In this document: positions 27,935 to 35,977 of the stretch, piece after piece | Numbering within the stretch: the first letter of the stretch is position 1 | How the letters are laid out: each line of letters starts with the position of its first letter | Assembly (NCBI RefSeq): GCF_017115045.1 | Contig: NZ_JABXKK010000086.1 | Coordinates: 62,001 to 126,000, forward strand | Direction: 5' to 3' | DNA length: 64,000 nucleotides | Source of the DNA: Nostoc sp. NMS8 | GTDB lineage: Bacteria > Cyanobacteriota > Cyanobacteriia > Cyanobacteriales > Nostocaceae | Program-made: the position numbers and the translations under genes | The notes under the pieces: model-generated | The model's database searches: none | Told to the model about the DNA's origin: nothing | Seen by the model: only the letters and a program-made list of their open reading frames with translations

Positions 27935-28555
27935 GTGAAACACTATCAACAACAATCTAACGCTTTCCCCAGCGATTACCTAAACAACTTGTGGGGAGAA
28001 ATCCAAGCTTGTCCTTACTTTGCTATCAACAACCTCAACCGCGATTTTGTCGCTACTAAAGGATTTTCCGTAGTATTTCAGCGTTCTGGATTAGCAAAAG
28101 TAGAACAGCAGTTTCCCTACTTCAAGCCTTACCTCGATTTAGCTCTCCAGCCGAGTTGTAATGCTTTTTACCTCAATCCTTTACAGCTCAAAGAAGGCTC
28201 CCGCGTCGATCCGCATATCGATCGCTCCTTACGTTCCTACTCCAAAACCATTGAACCGCCTGCGGTTGTCAGTGTTCTCTATGTGCGCGTACCTGCGGAT
28301 ATGGAAGGGGGAGAACTGGTATTGCGATCGCACAAACGCCAACTTGGGCAAATTAAGCCCCAATTCAATACTTTAGTTTATTTTCAAGGTGATTTAACCC
28401 ATTCGGTTAATGCTGTCAAAACCCCAGGAAATCGCCTAAGTCTCGTTTGTGAGCAGTATAGTTTGAGTGATGCTGAACTCCAGGAAATCCCTGAGTTCAC
28501 TGTAGAGTCAAGAAGCACTCAGTCTACAACCAAAAAGAGAAAGTATGCCTCATAG
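27935..28555 (+). CDS. 2OG-Fe(II) oxygenase-family protein overlapping cas6
   Basis: The 206-aa product has the complete facial triad: H94 and D96 in VDPHIDRSL, H156 in LTHSVNAV, and R167 (PGNRLSLV) for 2-oxoglutarate. VVSVLYVRVPADMEGGELVL forms the core jelly-roll strands. The start is GTG and has no ribosome site; no better start is in frame. Its last 11 bases overlap the start of cas6, which implies translational coupling. Its substrate is unknown. Proteins of this type hydroxylate proteins, nucleic acids or small molecules. Whether it serves the CRISPR module or is a chance neighbour cannot be decided here. Confidence 0.85.
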   Translation: MKHYQQQSNAFPSDYLNNLWGEIQACPYFAINNLNRDFVATKGFSVVFQRSGLAKVEQQFPYFKPYLDLALQPSCNAFYLNPLQLKEGSRVDPHIDRSLRSYSKTIEPPAVVSVLYVRVPADMEGGELVLRSHKRQLGQIKPQFNTLVYFQGDLTHSVNAVKTPGNRLSLVCEQYSLSDAELQEIPEFTVESRSTQSTTKKRKYAS

Positions 28556-29402
28556 TTTAGTGTTGAATTTGCTACCTCAATCGCCCATTCCACCACAGTA
28601 TCTTACAGGTAGACATCTCCACGCCTTATTTTTAACTCTCGTTAGTTCTGTAGATAGCACATTAGGGGATCGCTTGCACGATTCCACCGCAGATAAAGCT
28701 TTCACCCTCTCTCCCTTACAAGTTAATTCCCCCCTTTTGAAGGGTGGTAAGGGGGGATCTAAATTGCAGTACTCACATCAACAACCCATTCCCGCCGGAA
28801 CTCCTTGTTGGTGGCGCATCTCTTTATTAGATGACACTTTATTTAGCAAACTTACCCAACTCTGGCTAAATCTTAATCCCAACCGCCCTTGGCATCTTGG
28901 CCCAGCTGACTTGTACATTACCAGCATTCAAGGCACACCCCAATCTATTCAACCTTGGGCGAATGCCAGTACTTATGCTCAATTATACGAAGAAGCTAGC
29001 GATGTCTGCGACGGACTACGCCTACGCAATTCTTCTATTAATCTTACCTTTTCCACGCCTACCGCCTTCCGTCAAGGACAGTATGATACTACCCTTCCTA
29101 CCAGAGAATCTGTTTTCAATTCTCTACTTTCGCGGTGGAATAAATACAGTGGTATAGAATTTACTCAGATTGCTATTGAGTCAATCTTTCCTTCATTTGT
29201 CAATATTCACACAGAAATATTAGCTGATTCTCGCAGCAAATTTATTGGCATTATTGGCGAAGTTACCTACAAGATTTTGGGAAAAATTGAACCGATACAA
29301 ATTAAGCAAATTAATGCTTTAGCTGACTTTGCTTTGTATGCAGGAATTGGTCGTAAAACAACAATGGGCATGGGGATGACGCGGCGCCTGTCTTCTCCAT
29401 AA
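28545..29402 (+). CDS. cas6: CRISPR-associated endoribonuclease Cas6
   Basis: The 285-aa protein cuts CRISPR precursor RNA within repeats. The C-terminal Gly-rich signature YAGIGRKTTMGMGMTRRL is diagnostic of the Cas6 RAMP fold. Mid-protein LTFSTPTAFRQGQ and the ferredoxin-like N-terminus (LVLNLLPQSPIPPQYLTG, HALF) also match. It appears intact. An in-frame stretch near residues 60-72 (PLLKGGKGGSKLQ) is derived from a dispersed CCCCCTT...AAGGGGGG-type repeat. No repeat array for it to process is present in the window. It is translationally coupled to the oxygenase. Confidence 0.9.
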   Translation: MPHSLVLNLLPQSPIPPQYLTGRHLHALFLTLVSSVDSTLGDRLHDSTADKAFTLSPLQVNSPLLKGGKGGSKLQYSHQQPIPAGTPCWWRISLLDDTLFSKLTQLWLNLNPNRPWHLGPADLYITSIQGTPQSIQPWANASTYAQLYEEASDVCDGLRLRNSSINLTFSTPTAFRQGQYDTTLPTRESVFNSLLSRWNKYSGIEFTQIAIESIFPSFVNIHTEILADSRSKFIGIIGEVTYKILGKIEPIQIKQINALADFALYAGIGRKTTMGMGMTRRLSSP

Positions 29403-29433
29403 TTTCAAACATCATTTAAAAACCACCTAAGTT

Positions 29434-30028
29434 ATGAATCAAACCGAATATATTTCCATTGCGGCATTGAATCAATATGCCTATTGTCCGCCATCGCTGT
29501 TGGCGGATGTTCTGTGCATGTGAATTTACCGATAACCAATATACAATTGAAGGTACAACTTTACACGATCGCGTCCACACCACAAGCGATATACAGCGAG
29601 GAGAAACTTGGCAGATTCGAGCAATTTGGTTGAAGTCTGAGCAATACAAACTCATCGGCAAATCTGACTTAATTGAAGCCGAATCAGGTCAAGTTTATCC
29701 AGTAGAATACAAACGAGGACGCAAAGGCGAATGGGATAACGATGAGTTGCAAGTTTGTGCCCAAGCCTTATGTTTAGAAGAGATGACCGGACAACCTGTT
29801 AACACTGGATATATCTATTATGCCCACTCCCATCAACGGCAATTAGTAGAGATTAATCAAGAATTACGGCAAAGTGCGATCGCGACTATTCAATCTGTCG
29901 CAAATCTCCTAGAAACAGGAGCAATGCCAAAACCAATTTACAGCAAACGCTGCCAAGGATGCAGTCTTTATTCGCAATGTTTGCCCAAAGCAACCGGTAA
30001 AGTCAAAAGTTATCAAGAAGTACATTAA
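29434..30028 (+). pseudogene. cas4: Cas4 nuclease gene with +1 frameshift
   Basis: The first 19 codons, from ATG 29434, read a typical Cas4 start ending IAALNQYAYCP. That frame then stops after 10 more codons. The downstream frame continues as HRCWRMFCACEFTDNQ, exactly the expected continuation, once one base near 29491 (in CCGCC) is removed. The rest is intact: GKSDLIEAESG, VEYKRG (E-x-K nuclease motif), and the C-terminal Fe-S cysteines in CQGCSLYSQC. The N-terminal cluster Cys sits at the break. Cas4 trims prespacers for integration. Frameshift or sequencing error; biological decay is favoured because cas2 is also broken. Confidence 0.85.
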
Positions 30029-30037
30029 ATCATACCG

Positions 30038-30142
30038 CAATACAGTTCAGAATGAGCAACAAAACCATCATGTAGAGACGCGATAAATCGCGTCTTAAGA
30101 AACCAATTATTTACACCAACAACCCCTGCCTGAGCCGTATTG
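30038..30142 (+). mobile_element. Family A MITE-like element between cas4 and cas1
   Basis: This is a 105-bp copy with clear terminal inverted repeats: CAATACAGTTCAG at the start and CTGAGCCGTATTG at the end (11 of 13 positions complementary). The core is TGTAGAGACGCGATAAAT. It separates two genes that are normally adjacent in adaptation operons, so it probably inserted there. Confidence 0.8.
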
Positions 30143-30200
30143 AATTATACCTGATAAATCTATTTGCCCAACCCCCAATTATTACTAGGAAGAATCAAAA

Positions 30201-31205
30201 ATGGGAACACTTTACGTAACACAAGCCGATGCTTTTATCGGTAAAGTTGACGAACGTCTTACCGTCAAAGCTGAACAAAAAACAATATTGGATATCCCTT
30301 TAATTAAAATAGAGGGAATTGTAGTACTAGGACGGGCTACTATTTCTCCCGCCATCGTCAGTGAACTTTTAGAACGTCACATTTGTTTAACATTTCTTAC
30401 ACAAAACGGACGATATTTAGGGCGTTTAGAACCAGAAGCTACTAAAAATATCTTTGTTCGTAAAGCCCAATGGCAAGCTGTGGGAGAATCAGAACCAGCA
30501 ATCCATTTAGTCAGAGGATTTGTGCGGGGTAAATTGAAAAATTACCGCCATAGCTTACTTCGCACTCAGCGAGAACATCCTGATACTGACCTGAATAATA
30601 ACATCACTCGATTGGAAAACGCGATCGCACCAATCGAAAACACTAGTAGTATTGATTCCCTCAGAGGCTTAGAAGGTGCGGGTAGTGCAGCCTATTTCGG
30701 TTGTTTTCAACACCTAATCAAAACCCCAGAATTTCGATTTGAAGCCAGAAACCGCCGCCCACCAACCGATCCAGTTAACGCCCTACTGAGTTTTGGGTAT
30801 TCATTACTACGCCATGATGTGCAAAGTGCTTTAAATATTGTTGGCTTTGATCCCTATCTAGGATACTTACACGTCGAGCGTTATGGTAGACCTTCCCTAG
30901 CCTTAGACTTGATGGAAGAATTTCGTCCTTTAATAGTGGATGCTATGGTGTTGTCGCTGATTAACAAGCGATCGCTCACGCTAACTGACTTTACCACCGA
31001 ACCGCTCAGTGGTGCTGTGTCTTTGACCAAAGAAGGACTGCATACATTTCTTCGCGCCTACGAACAAAAGAAACAATCGAATTTCAAGCATCCAGTTATG
31101 GGAAACAAATGCACCTACCAGGAAGCCTTTGAAATTCAGGCGAGGTTATTGAGTAAGTACCTCATGAACGAAATCGATAAATATCCGCCCCTAGTTCTCA
31201 AATAA
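30201..31205 (+). CDS. cas1: CRISPR-associated integrase Cas1
   Basis: This 334-aa protein catalyses spacer integration together with Cas2. Active-site residues are visible: E158 (LRGLEGAGSAAYF), H224 (GYLHVERYGRP) and the acidic pair region D236/E239 (LALDLMEEFRP). The N-terminal beta domain (MGTLYVTQADAFIGK) is full-length. It resembles the Cas1 of type I-D/III-associated cyanobacterial loci. The reading frame is intact although both flanking adaptation genes are broken. A MITE in front may affect its expression. Confidence 0.94.
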   Translation: MGTLYVTQADAFIGKVDERLTVKAEQKTILDIPLIKIEGIVVLGRATISPAIVSELLERHICLTFLTQNGRYLGRLEPEATKNIFVRKAQWQAVGESEPAIHLVRGFVRGKLKNYRHSLLRTQREHPDTDLNNNITRLENAIAPIENTSSIDSLRGLEGAGSAAYFGCFQHLIKTPEFRFEARNRRPPTDPVNALLSFGYSLLRHDVQSALNIVGFDPYLGYLHVERYGRPSLALDLMEEFRPLIVDAMVLSLINKRSLTLTDFTTEPLSGAVSLTKEGLHTFLRAYEQKKQSNFKHPVMGNKCTYQEAFEIQARLLSKYLMNEIDKYPPLVLK

Positions 31206-31234
31206 CTTGTAATTTCTCCCCATTCCCCACTCCC

Positions 31235-31522
31235 ATGTATATTGTTGTCAGCTACGACATTCCAGAAGATAAGCGTCGGACTAAAATTCATTCAATTCTC
31301 AAGTCTTACGGACAATGGATGCAGTTGAGTGTGTTTGAGTGCGATATCACTTCCACTCAGTATGCTAAATTGCGATCGCGTTTAGCTAAATTAATAAAAC
31401 CCGACACTGACAGCGTTCGCTTTTATTTTATCTGTGGCTGTTGTTAGCGAAAAGTCGAACGCATTGGCGGAGAACAGCCACGAGACGAAACAATTTTTTT
31501 TGCTGAACCTCCTTCTAGCTAG
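31235..31522 (+). pseudogene. cas2: Cas2 gene with in-frame TAG
   Basis: The frame starts MYIVVSYDIPEDKRRTKI with the conserved Asp8 and runs to FYFICGCC, then hits TAG at 31445-31447. Beyond the stop the same frame continues with the normal Cas2 C-terminus (RKVERIGGEQPRDETIFF) to a second stop at 31520. CAG to TAG (Gln71) is the simplest explanation. The truncated 70-residue product lacks the final beta strand used for dimer and Cas1 contacts. Confidence 0.87.
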
Positions 31523-31907
31523 GTTCCTGTATCTCAAATGCACTAAGGGGTAAGTGTAAAAATTCCACAACCCCAAAAAAGTGCTTTTATCATAACTCCA
31601 GCTACGATTTCACTCCATTAATTGCATAATCCTCACCCGTACAATCTCTGAAATGCTGATTAAAACTGGATTGAAGGCTAGATACGTAAGCTCTTAACTC
31701 ACTTTTCACCTATGAAAACGGTACAATAGTCAATCACTTTTATTTATTGAATTTAAAAACAAAAGTATTTGCTTCTATCCTAAAAGGTATTTAAAGTAGA
31801 GTTAGCCGGTCGACAATAGGTTGATTGTAAAGTTTTCTTAGCATTAGCTTAAGGAAACAGGCTTCGACACTTTGTATTTTTAGGTATCAGTTTAAAATAT
31901 TACGCCT
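31523..31907. other. Region after cas2 without a CRISPR array
   Basis: This is where an array would often be expected, but no direct repeat of 25-40 bp is present. AT-rich sequence precedes the Rrf2 gene and should hold its promoter. Nothing else is recognised. Confidence 0.65.
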
Positions 31908-32345
31908 GTGGTAATCTCTAATAAATCAGAATATGCGCTTCTAGCCCTGTTAGAGTTAGCAACCTGCTACCCTAAGGGTGAAGCCCTGCAAATTCGGGAA
32001 ATAGCGGCATTGCAAGACATACCGAACCGCTATTTAGAACAACTTCTAGCAACATTAAGACGTGGAGGTTTGATTAAAAGTATACGCGGAGCCAAAGGTG
32101 GCTATGTTTTGGCACGAGATCCTGCAAAGATTACAGTGTTTGATGCTTTTAGCTGCATGGAAGGATCAGATATTGTTGTCTCTCCTTGTGAGCCGACTCC
32201 CAACACGGTAGAAGGTGAGCTAATTCAGGAAGTGTGGCAGGAAGCACGTCAGGCTGCTAACTCTGTTTTGGAAAAATATACACTCCAAGACCTTTGCGAT
32301 CGAAGAGCAATCCGAGAACAGAAGGAGCTAATGTATTACATTTAG
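31908..32345 (+). CDS. Rrf2-family transcriptional regulator
   Basis: The 145-aa protein has the Rrf2 winged helix: SEYALLALLELA, LQIREIAALQDIPNRYLEQLLATLRRGGLIKSIRGAKGGYVLARDP (read as two adjacent parts of one domain, residues 5-75). The start is GTG. Only isolated cysteines are present (one in VSPCEP), so it lacks the three-Cys set of IscR that binds an Fe-S cluster. Its target is unknown. Similar proteins in cyanobacteria are linked to sulfur or cysteine metabolism. A pentapeptide gene follows at 87 bp. Confidence 0.9.
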   Translation: MVISNKSEYALLALLELATCYPKGEALQIREIAALQDIPNRYLEQLLATLRRGGLIKSIRGAKGGYVLARDPAKITVFDAFSCMEGSDIVVSPCEPTPNTVEGELIQEVWQEARQAANSVLEKYTLQDLCDRRAIREQKELMYYI

Positions 32346-32432
32346 GAAGGATGACCAAATAATTACTAATTCGTAATTCGTAATTAAAAAGGGTATCTGA
32401 AAGTCATAACTAGCAACCCATAACGCTGTTAT

Positions 32433-32768
32433 ATGCCTGAAGTCAATTCTCAGCAGCCCATCAATAGTACCGCTACTCTGGTGGAGAGTTATGCAGCCGG
32501 AAAACGAAACTTTAGTAAAGCAGAACTAGGTAATGCTGATTTGCAAAGCATTAACTTGAAAGGATCTGACCTTAGTTATGCTGACTTGAGTGAAGCTAAC
32601 CTGAGTAGCGCTAATTTGAGGGGAACTGATTTGAGTTTTGCGGATCTGGGTCAAGCGAATTTGAAGGATGCCGATCTTCGGGGAACATTATTGATGTCAG
32701 CGAATCTCCGTCAAGCCTCTCTCAAAGGAGCGAACCTGGAAAAAGCAGACTACGATTACCTACGGTAG
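32433..32768 (+). CDS. Pentapeptide-repeat protein
   Basis: The 111-residue protein has about 13 A(D/N)LxxA pentapeptides from residue 32 on (ADLQSINLKGSDLSYADLSE and following), expected to fold as a right-handed beta-helix. The N-terminal 30 residues are non-repetitive (VESYAAGKRNFSKAELGN). No signal peptide or TM segment. Cyanobacteria have many such proteins, mostly of unknown role. Its stop codon lies close to a repeat fragment with GGCTACGCCAACGC. Confidence 0.85.
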   Translation: MPEVNSQQPINSTATLVESYAAGKRNFSKAELGNADLQSINLKGSDLSYADLSEANLSSANLRGTDLSFADLGQANLKDADLRGTLLMSANLRQASLKGANLEKADYDYLR

Positions 32769-32850
32769 GCTACGCCAACGCAACACCCATTTTCCTCAAG
32801 ATTTCGATCCAGTGAAGGCGGGTATGCAGATTAAATTTGAAGATTGATTA

Positions 32851-32908
32851 ATTTACAGCATTTTTCAAGTAAATGGTGTAGTTCAATTACTTGAAAAACG
32901 CCGTAAAT
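32851..32908. repeat. 58-bp inverted-repeat element (family D)
   Basis: The left arm (32851-32872, beginning ATTTACAGCATTTTTC) and right arm (32887-32908) are complementary over 22 bp with two mismatches. Related single-arm sequences, with TTCAGGTAAATGAG or TTGCAAGTAAATGAG and then TACAAAAT, occur at 50635 and 54048. Confidence 0.65.
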
Positions 32909-32994
32909 TGAATGATTTTACTTGTCTCAAGATAGAAGATATTTCTCCTCAAGGAGTTGTATTTTTGTAAAAAAGCCTATCTATGAGGTTGACA

Positions 32995-33483
32995 ATGGAG
33001 GCGAAAAGTGAAAACCTCAACCGACGCGCACCACTGATTACTGCTGGAATTTTTCTTGGTGTGGGTCTTGGAGGGTTTATTGATGGGATTTTACTGCATC
33101 AGATCCTCCAGTGGCATCACATGCTCAGTAGCATTCGACCTCTGACCAACACGGCAAATATAGATTTGAACATAGTATGGGATGGGTTATTTCATACCTT
33201 GAATTGGGTATTTACCGTGGTCGGACTTGTGTTACTATGGCGTGCTGGAGGGCGTGATGATGTTCCTTGGTCATCACAGACTTTTATTGGCTCGATACTG
33301 ATTGGAACTGGGTTATTTGACTTGGTTGAAGGTTTAATTGACCACCAAATTCTCGGTGTTCATCACGTGAAATCAGGCTCAAATCAGTTAGCTTGGGATT
33401 TAGGGTTTCTTGCATTCGGTGCCCTACTTGTTGTTATCGGCTGGATAATGATAAAAAAGGAGTCAAGAGTCATTAGTCATTAG
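32995..33483 (+). CDS. DUF2243-family membrane protein
   Basis: The 162-aa product has four TM helices. Conserved features match DUF2243: GGFIDGILLHQILQWHHMLS in the first helix-loop and DLVEGLIDHQILGVHHVKSG in the third, two paired His-rich motifs that could bind metal or heme. The ATG at 32995 is preferred because GAGG lies 7 bases before it; an upstream ATG at 32983 is possible. The last codons (RVISH, then TAG) are encoded by the start of a tandem heptamer repeat, so the natural C-terminus may have been replaced. Function unknown. Confidence 0.85.
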   Translation: MEAKSENLNRRAPLITAGIFLGVGLGGFIDGILLHQILQWHHMLSSIRPLTNTANIDLNIVWDGLFHTLNWVFTVVGLVLLWRAGGRDDVPWSSQTFIGSILIGTGLFDLVEGLIDHQILGVHHVKSGSNQLAWDLGFLAFGALLVVIGWIMIKKESRVISH

Positions 33484-33524
33484 TCATTAGTCATTAGTCA
33501 TTAGTCATTGGGCATTGGGCATTG
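33468..33524 (+). repeat. STRR: six AGTCATT heptamers, then GGGCATT x2
   Basis: Perfect copies start at 33468, 33475, 33482, 33489, 33496 and 33503. This is the heptanucleotide repeat type known from heterocystous cyanobacteria. The repeat supplies the stop codon of the DUF2243 gene. Confidence 0.85.
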
Positions 33525-33571
33525 AAAAGAGGCAGAGGGGCAGAGTGCGGGGGGCGGAGGAGAAAATTCTT

Positions 33572-33620
33572 CTCCCTGCTCCCTGCTCCCTGCTCCCTGC
33601 TCCCTGCTCCCTGCTCCCTG
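33572..33620 (+). repeat. STRR: seven CTCCCTG heptamers
   Basis: Seven perfect tandem copies (49 bp) lie 16 bases before the DUF4129 gene start, so copy-number change could alter its leader. Confidence 0.88.
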
Positions 33621-33636
33621 CCCCTCACTCTCCCCT

Positions 33637-34242
33637 ATGACAGAAACTTTTGAAAAAACTAACTGGAATTGGCAGTTATCTCAATTCCAACAACAAGCGG
33701 GTGAATGGTGGGAATACCAGTTTTACCGCTTTGAACAAGCTTTGCCAGAATTGCCTACTGGATGGTCGATTAGCCCTTGGCTGAGTGAATTGCTGAAATT
33801 CTTGTTTTGGCTGGTACTGGGCTTGTTTATCGCTTGGGTGTGTTGGCGATTATGGCGAGAATTCAGTCCTTACATATATTCTTGGCTGAATAAAACTGGC
33901 AATCTCATTGATTTTCGCGTAAAAACTCCCTCTAGTGAGTTATCCATAGCCCTTTTGTTGGAGCGATCGCAAAAATTTTACCGTCAAGGTAACTACCGTG
34001 AAGCTTGCCGTTGTATTTATTTAGCAATGTTGCAGCAGTTACATCAAAAGGCGATCGCACCTCACAAACTCAGCCGTACAGATGGAGAATATCTGCAATT
34101 ACTGCGATCGGCTGTGACTCCCATACAGCCTTATGAAACTTTAATTACCACTCACGAGCAATTATGTTTTGGTAATGCCGATATTTTGCCAGACAATTAT
34201 GAGCAATGCCGACAAGCTTATCGGCAAATTTCCCCAGAATGA
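33637..34242 (+). CDS. DUF4129-domain membrane protein
   Basis: The 201-aa product has one strong TM segment (about 50-70, LLKFLFWLVLGLFIAWVCWR). A cytoplasmic DUF4129 region follows, with LLERSQKFYRQGNYREACRCIYLAML, a TPR-like helix pair, and KLSRTDGEYLQLL. DUF4129 proteins often sit with transglutaminase-like proteins and MoxR AAA ATPases; none is here. The aromatic-rich N-terminus (NWNWQLSQFQQQAGEWWEYQ) is usual in cyanobacterial members. Function unknown. A palindromic terminator follows immediately. Confidence 0.85.
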   Translation: MTETFEKTNWNWQLSQFQQQAGEWWEYQFYRFEQALPELPTGWSISPWLSELLKFLFWLVLGLFIAWVCWRLWREFSPYIYSWLNKTGNLIDFRVKTPSSELSIALLLERSQKFYRQGNYREACRCIYLAMLQQLHQKAIAPHKLSRTDGEYLQLLRSAVTPIQPYETLITTHEQLCFGNADILPDNYEQCRQAYRQISPE

Positions 34243-34245
34243 AAA

Positions 34246-34270
34246 AGAGACGTTGCATTGCAACGTCTCT
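34246..34270. terminator. Bidirectional palindromic terminator
   Basis: AGAGACGTTGCA and TGCAACGTCTCT are perfectly complementary between converging genes. The GAGACG/CGTCTC arms resemble the family A core. Confidence 0.7.
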
Positions 34271-34289
34271 ACACAAAACAAACAGTATT

Positions 34290-35570
34290 CTATTTGGTGA
34301 GAACCGCGATTGCTTTGTCCACAGCTTGCAAGGCAGTGTTTACTTCCGCCTCTGTGACAATTAGCGGTGGCACAAACCGGACTACTTTGGGCCCGGCTGG
34401 TACTAGTAATACGCCCTCTTTGATGGCAGCATTGACGACATCGCCTGCGGTTAGGGCAATGTCGGCTCGCAACTCCAAACCGTTGATTAAACCCCAACCC
34501 CGAACATCGCTAATGTGCTGAGGATATTTGGCTGCGATCGCTCTCAATCCAGATCGCAACTGTTCACCCCTATCTTCCACATTCTGCAAAATATTTTCCC
34601 GTTCTAATGTCTGGCAAACAGCGAGTGCTACACCAGACACAAAAGGATTTCCGCCAAAGGTGCTAGCGTGTTCCCCTGGTTGAAAAACGTCGCAGAATTT
34701 CTTGCTCATCATTGCACCGATAGGGATACCGCCACCTAAGCCTTTGGCACTGGTGAAAATATCCGGTTCAACGCCGAGATGTTCGTAACCCCATAATTTG
34801 CCACTGCGCCCCATACCAACTTGCACTTCATCAAAAATCAATAAAATGCCAGTTTCGTCGCAAATCTGCCGGAGTTTTTTGAAATAGGCAACATCTCCTG
34901 GACGTACACCGCCTTCTCCCTGCAATGGCTCGATTAAAATTGCCGCTACCCGATAATCGCCTTCATCCAACTCACTAATCGCCACTTCCACAGCGTTAAT
35001 ATCGTTGTAATTTACGTAGTGGAACCCAGGAACCAATGGGTCAAAGTACTTTTGATACTTCGGTTGTGCCGTAGCGGTAATGGTCGCTAAAGTCCGTCCG
35101 TGGAAACTGGCATTGGCGGTTAGAATAATTGGTTTTTCAATGTCTAATACTGTGTGGGCATATTTTCGGGCTAATTTAATTGCGGCTTCGTTAGCCTCAG
35201 CTCCAGAATTGCAGAAAAATACGCGATCGGCACAGGAATGATTGACAATCCATTTTGCCAATTCACCTTGCTCAGGAATATAGTACAAATTAGAGACGTG
35301 GTGCAACTTCTGGATTTGGCGTGTCACCGCTTCTACCATCGCTGGGTGGGCATGTCCTAAAGTACAAGTGGCAATTCCCGCCACAAAGTCCAGATATTCT
35401 CGTCCCTGTGTATCCCAAACCCGGCATCCAGCACCCCGTTCTAGGGCTAAGGGAAACCGTCCATAGGTGGACATGACAGCTTCATTAAAGCTATCTACCT
35501 CAAAGGGACTAGATGCTGACCCTGAATCTGGGGGGATGGTGGCTTGGTCAACGAGAGTTTGTAGGCTCAC
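34290..35570 (-). CDS. argD: Acetylornithine aminotransferase
   Basis: This PLP-dependent class III aminotransferase makes N-acetylornithine in arginine synthesis. The 426-aa length is normal for cyanobacteria, with an N-terminal extension of about 30 residues. PLP Lys276 lies in TSAKGLGGG; the cofactor Asp247 in IFDEVQVGMGRSG and the phosphate-binding NSGAEANEAAIKLAR are present. FHGRTLATITAT is typical of ArgD. Related enzymes (succinylornithine or GABA transaminases) cannot be fully excluded from sequence alone. Confidence 0.92.
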   Translation of the reverse strand: MSLQTLVDQATIPPDSGSASSPFEVDSFNEAVMSTYGRFPLALERGAGCRVWDTQGREYLDFVAGIATCTLGHAHPAMVEAVTRQIQKLHHVSNLYYIPEQGELAKWIVNHSCADRVFFCNSGAEANEAAIKLARKYAHTVLDIEKPIILTANASFHGRTLATITATAQPKYQKYFDPLVPGFHYVNYNDINAVEVAISELDEGDYRVAAILIEPLQGEGGVRPGDVAYFKKLRQICDETGILLIFDEVQVGMGRSGKLWGYEHLGVEPDIFTSAKGLGGGIPIGAMMSKKFCDVFQPGEHASTFGGNPFVSGVALAVCQTLERENILQNVEDRGEQLRSGLRAIAAKYPQHISDVRGWGLINGLELRADIALTAGDVVNAAIKEGVLLVPAGPKVVRFVPPLIVTEAEVNTALQAVDKAIAVLTK

Positions 35571-35881
35571 TACCGCTCCTCCTGAAAGTTTTTCATTATA
35601 TAGTTATTTACTAGTTTCCTAGAAATCTCTAAAAATTACTTTTTGTTTAGCACAACTGGTACATCTTCTTAAGCTAACGCTTATGTGACCTCAAACGCTT
35701 GGCGGTGGTGAAAAAAATTTTGTACTAGGCTGATCGCGATCGCAGATTCTTATTAATTTCCTCTTATGGAAATAGAATTTTCACCAACTGAAGTCAGGCA
35801 GCAAGTACGGCTTGCCGAAGCTGTATAGATATTTCCAATAACTATCAAATTTATAAGATATACTGTATTTAAGATAAAAGC

Positions 35882-35953
35882 CTCACTGCCCCGTTACAAG
35901 AGTCGTAACAGTGAGTAGGCTCGTTGCCCCATAACAGGGGTCGTAACAACGAG
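35882..35953 (+). promoter_or_regulatory. Twin 34-nt hairpins in the PadR leader
   Basis: Two consecutive imperfect copies lie at 35882-35915 and 35920-35953. Each has complementary ends (CTCACTG/CAGTGAG and CTCGTTG/CAACGAG) and the shared centre AACAxGxGTCGTAACA-like. The end pairs have changed in a compensating way, which supports real base pairing. They lie 24 bases before the PadR start, and could be operators or a leader structure. Confidence 0.55.
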
Positions 35954-35977
35954 AAATATCTAAGTAGCAAAGGACAC

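Noticed and set aside
31523..31907. Search for a CRISPR array next to cas2
   Set aside because: No direct repeat of suitable length occurs here or anywhere else in the window.
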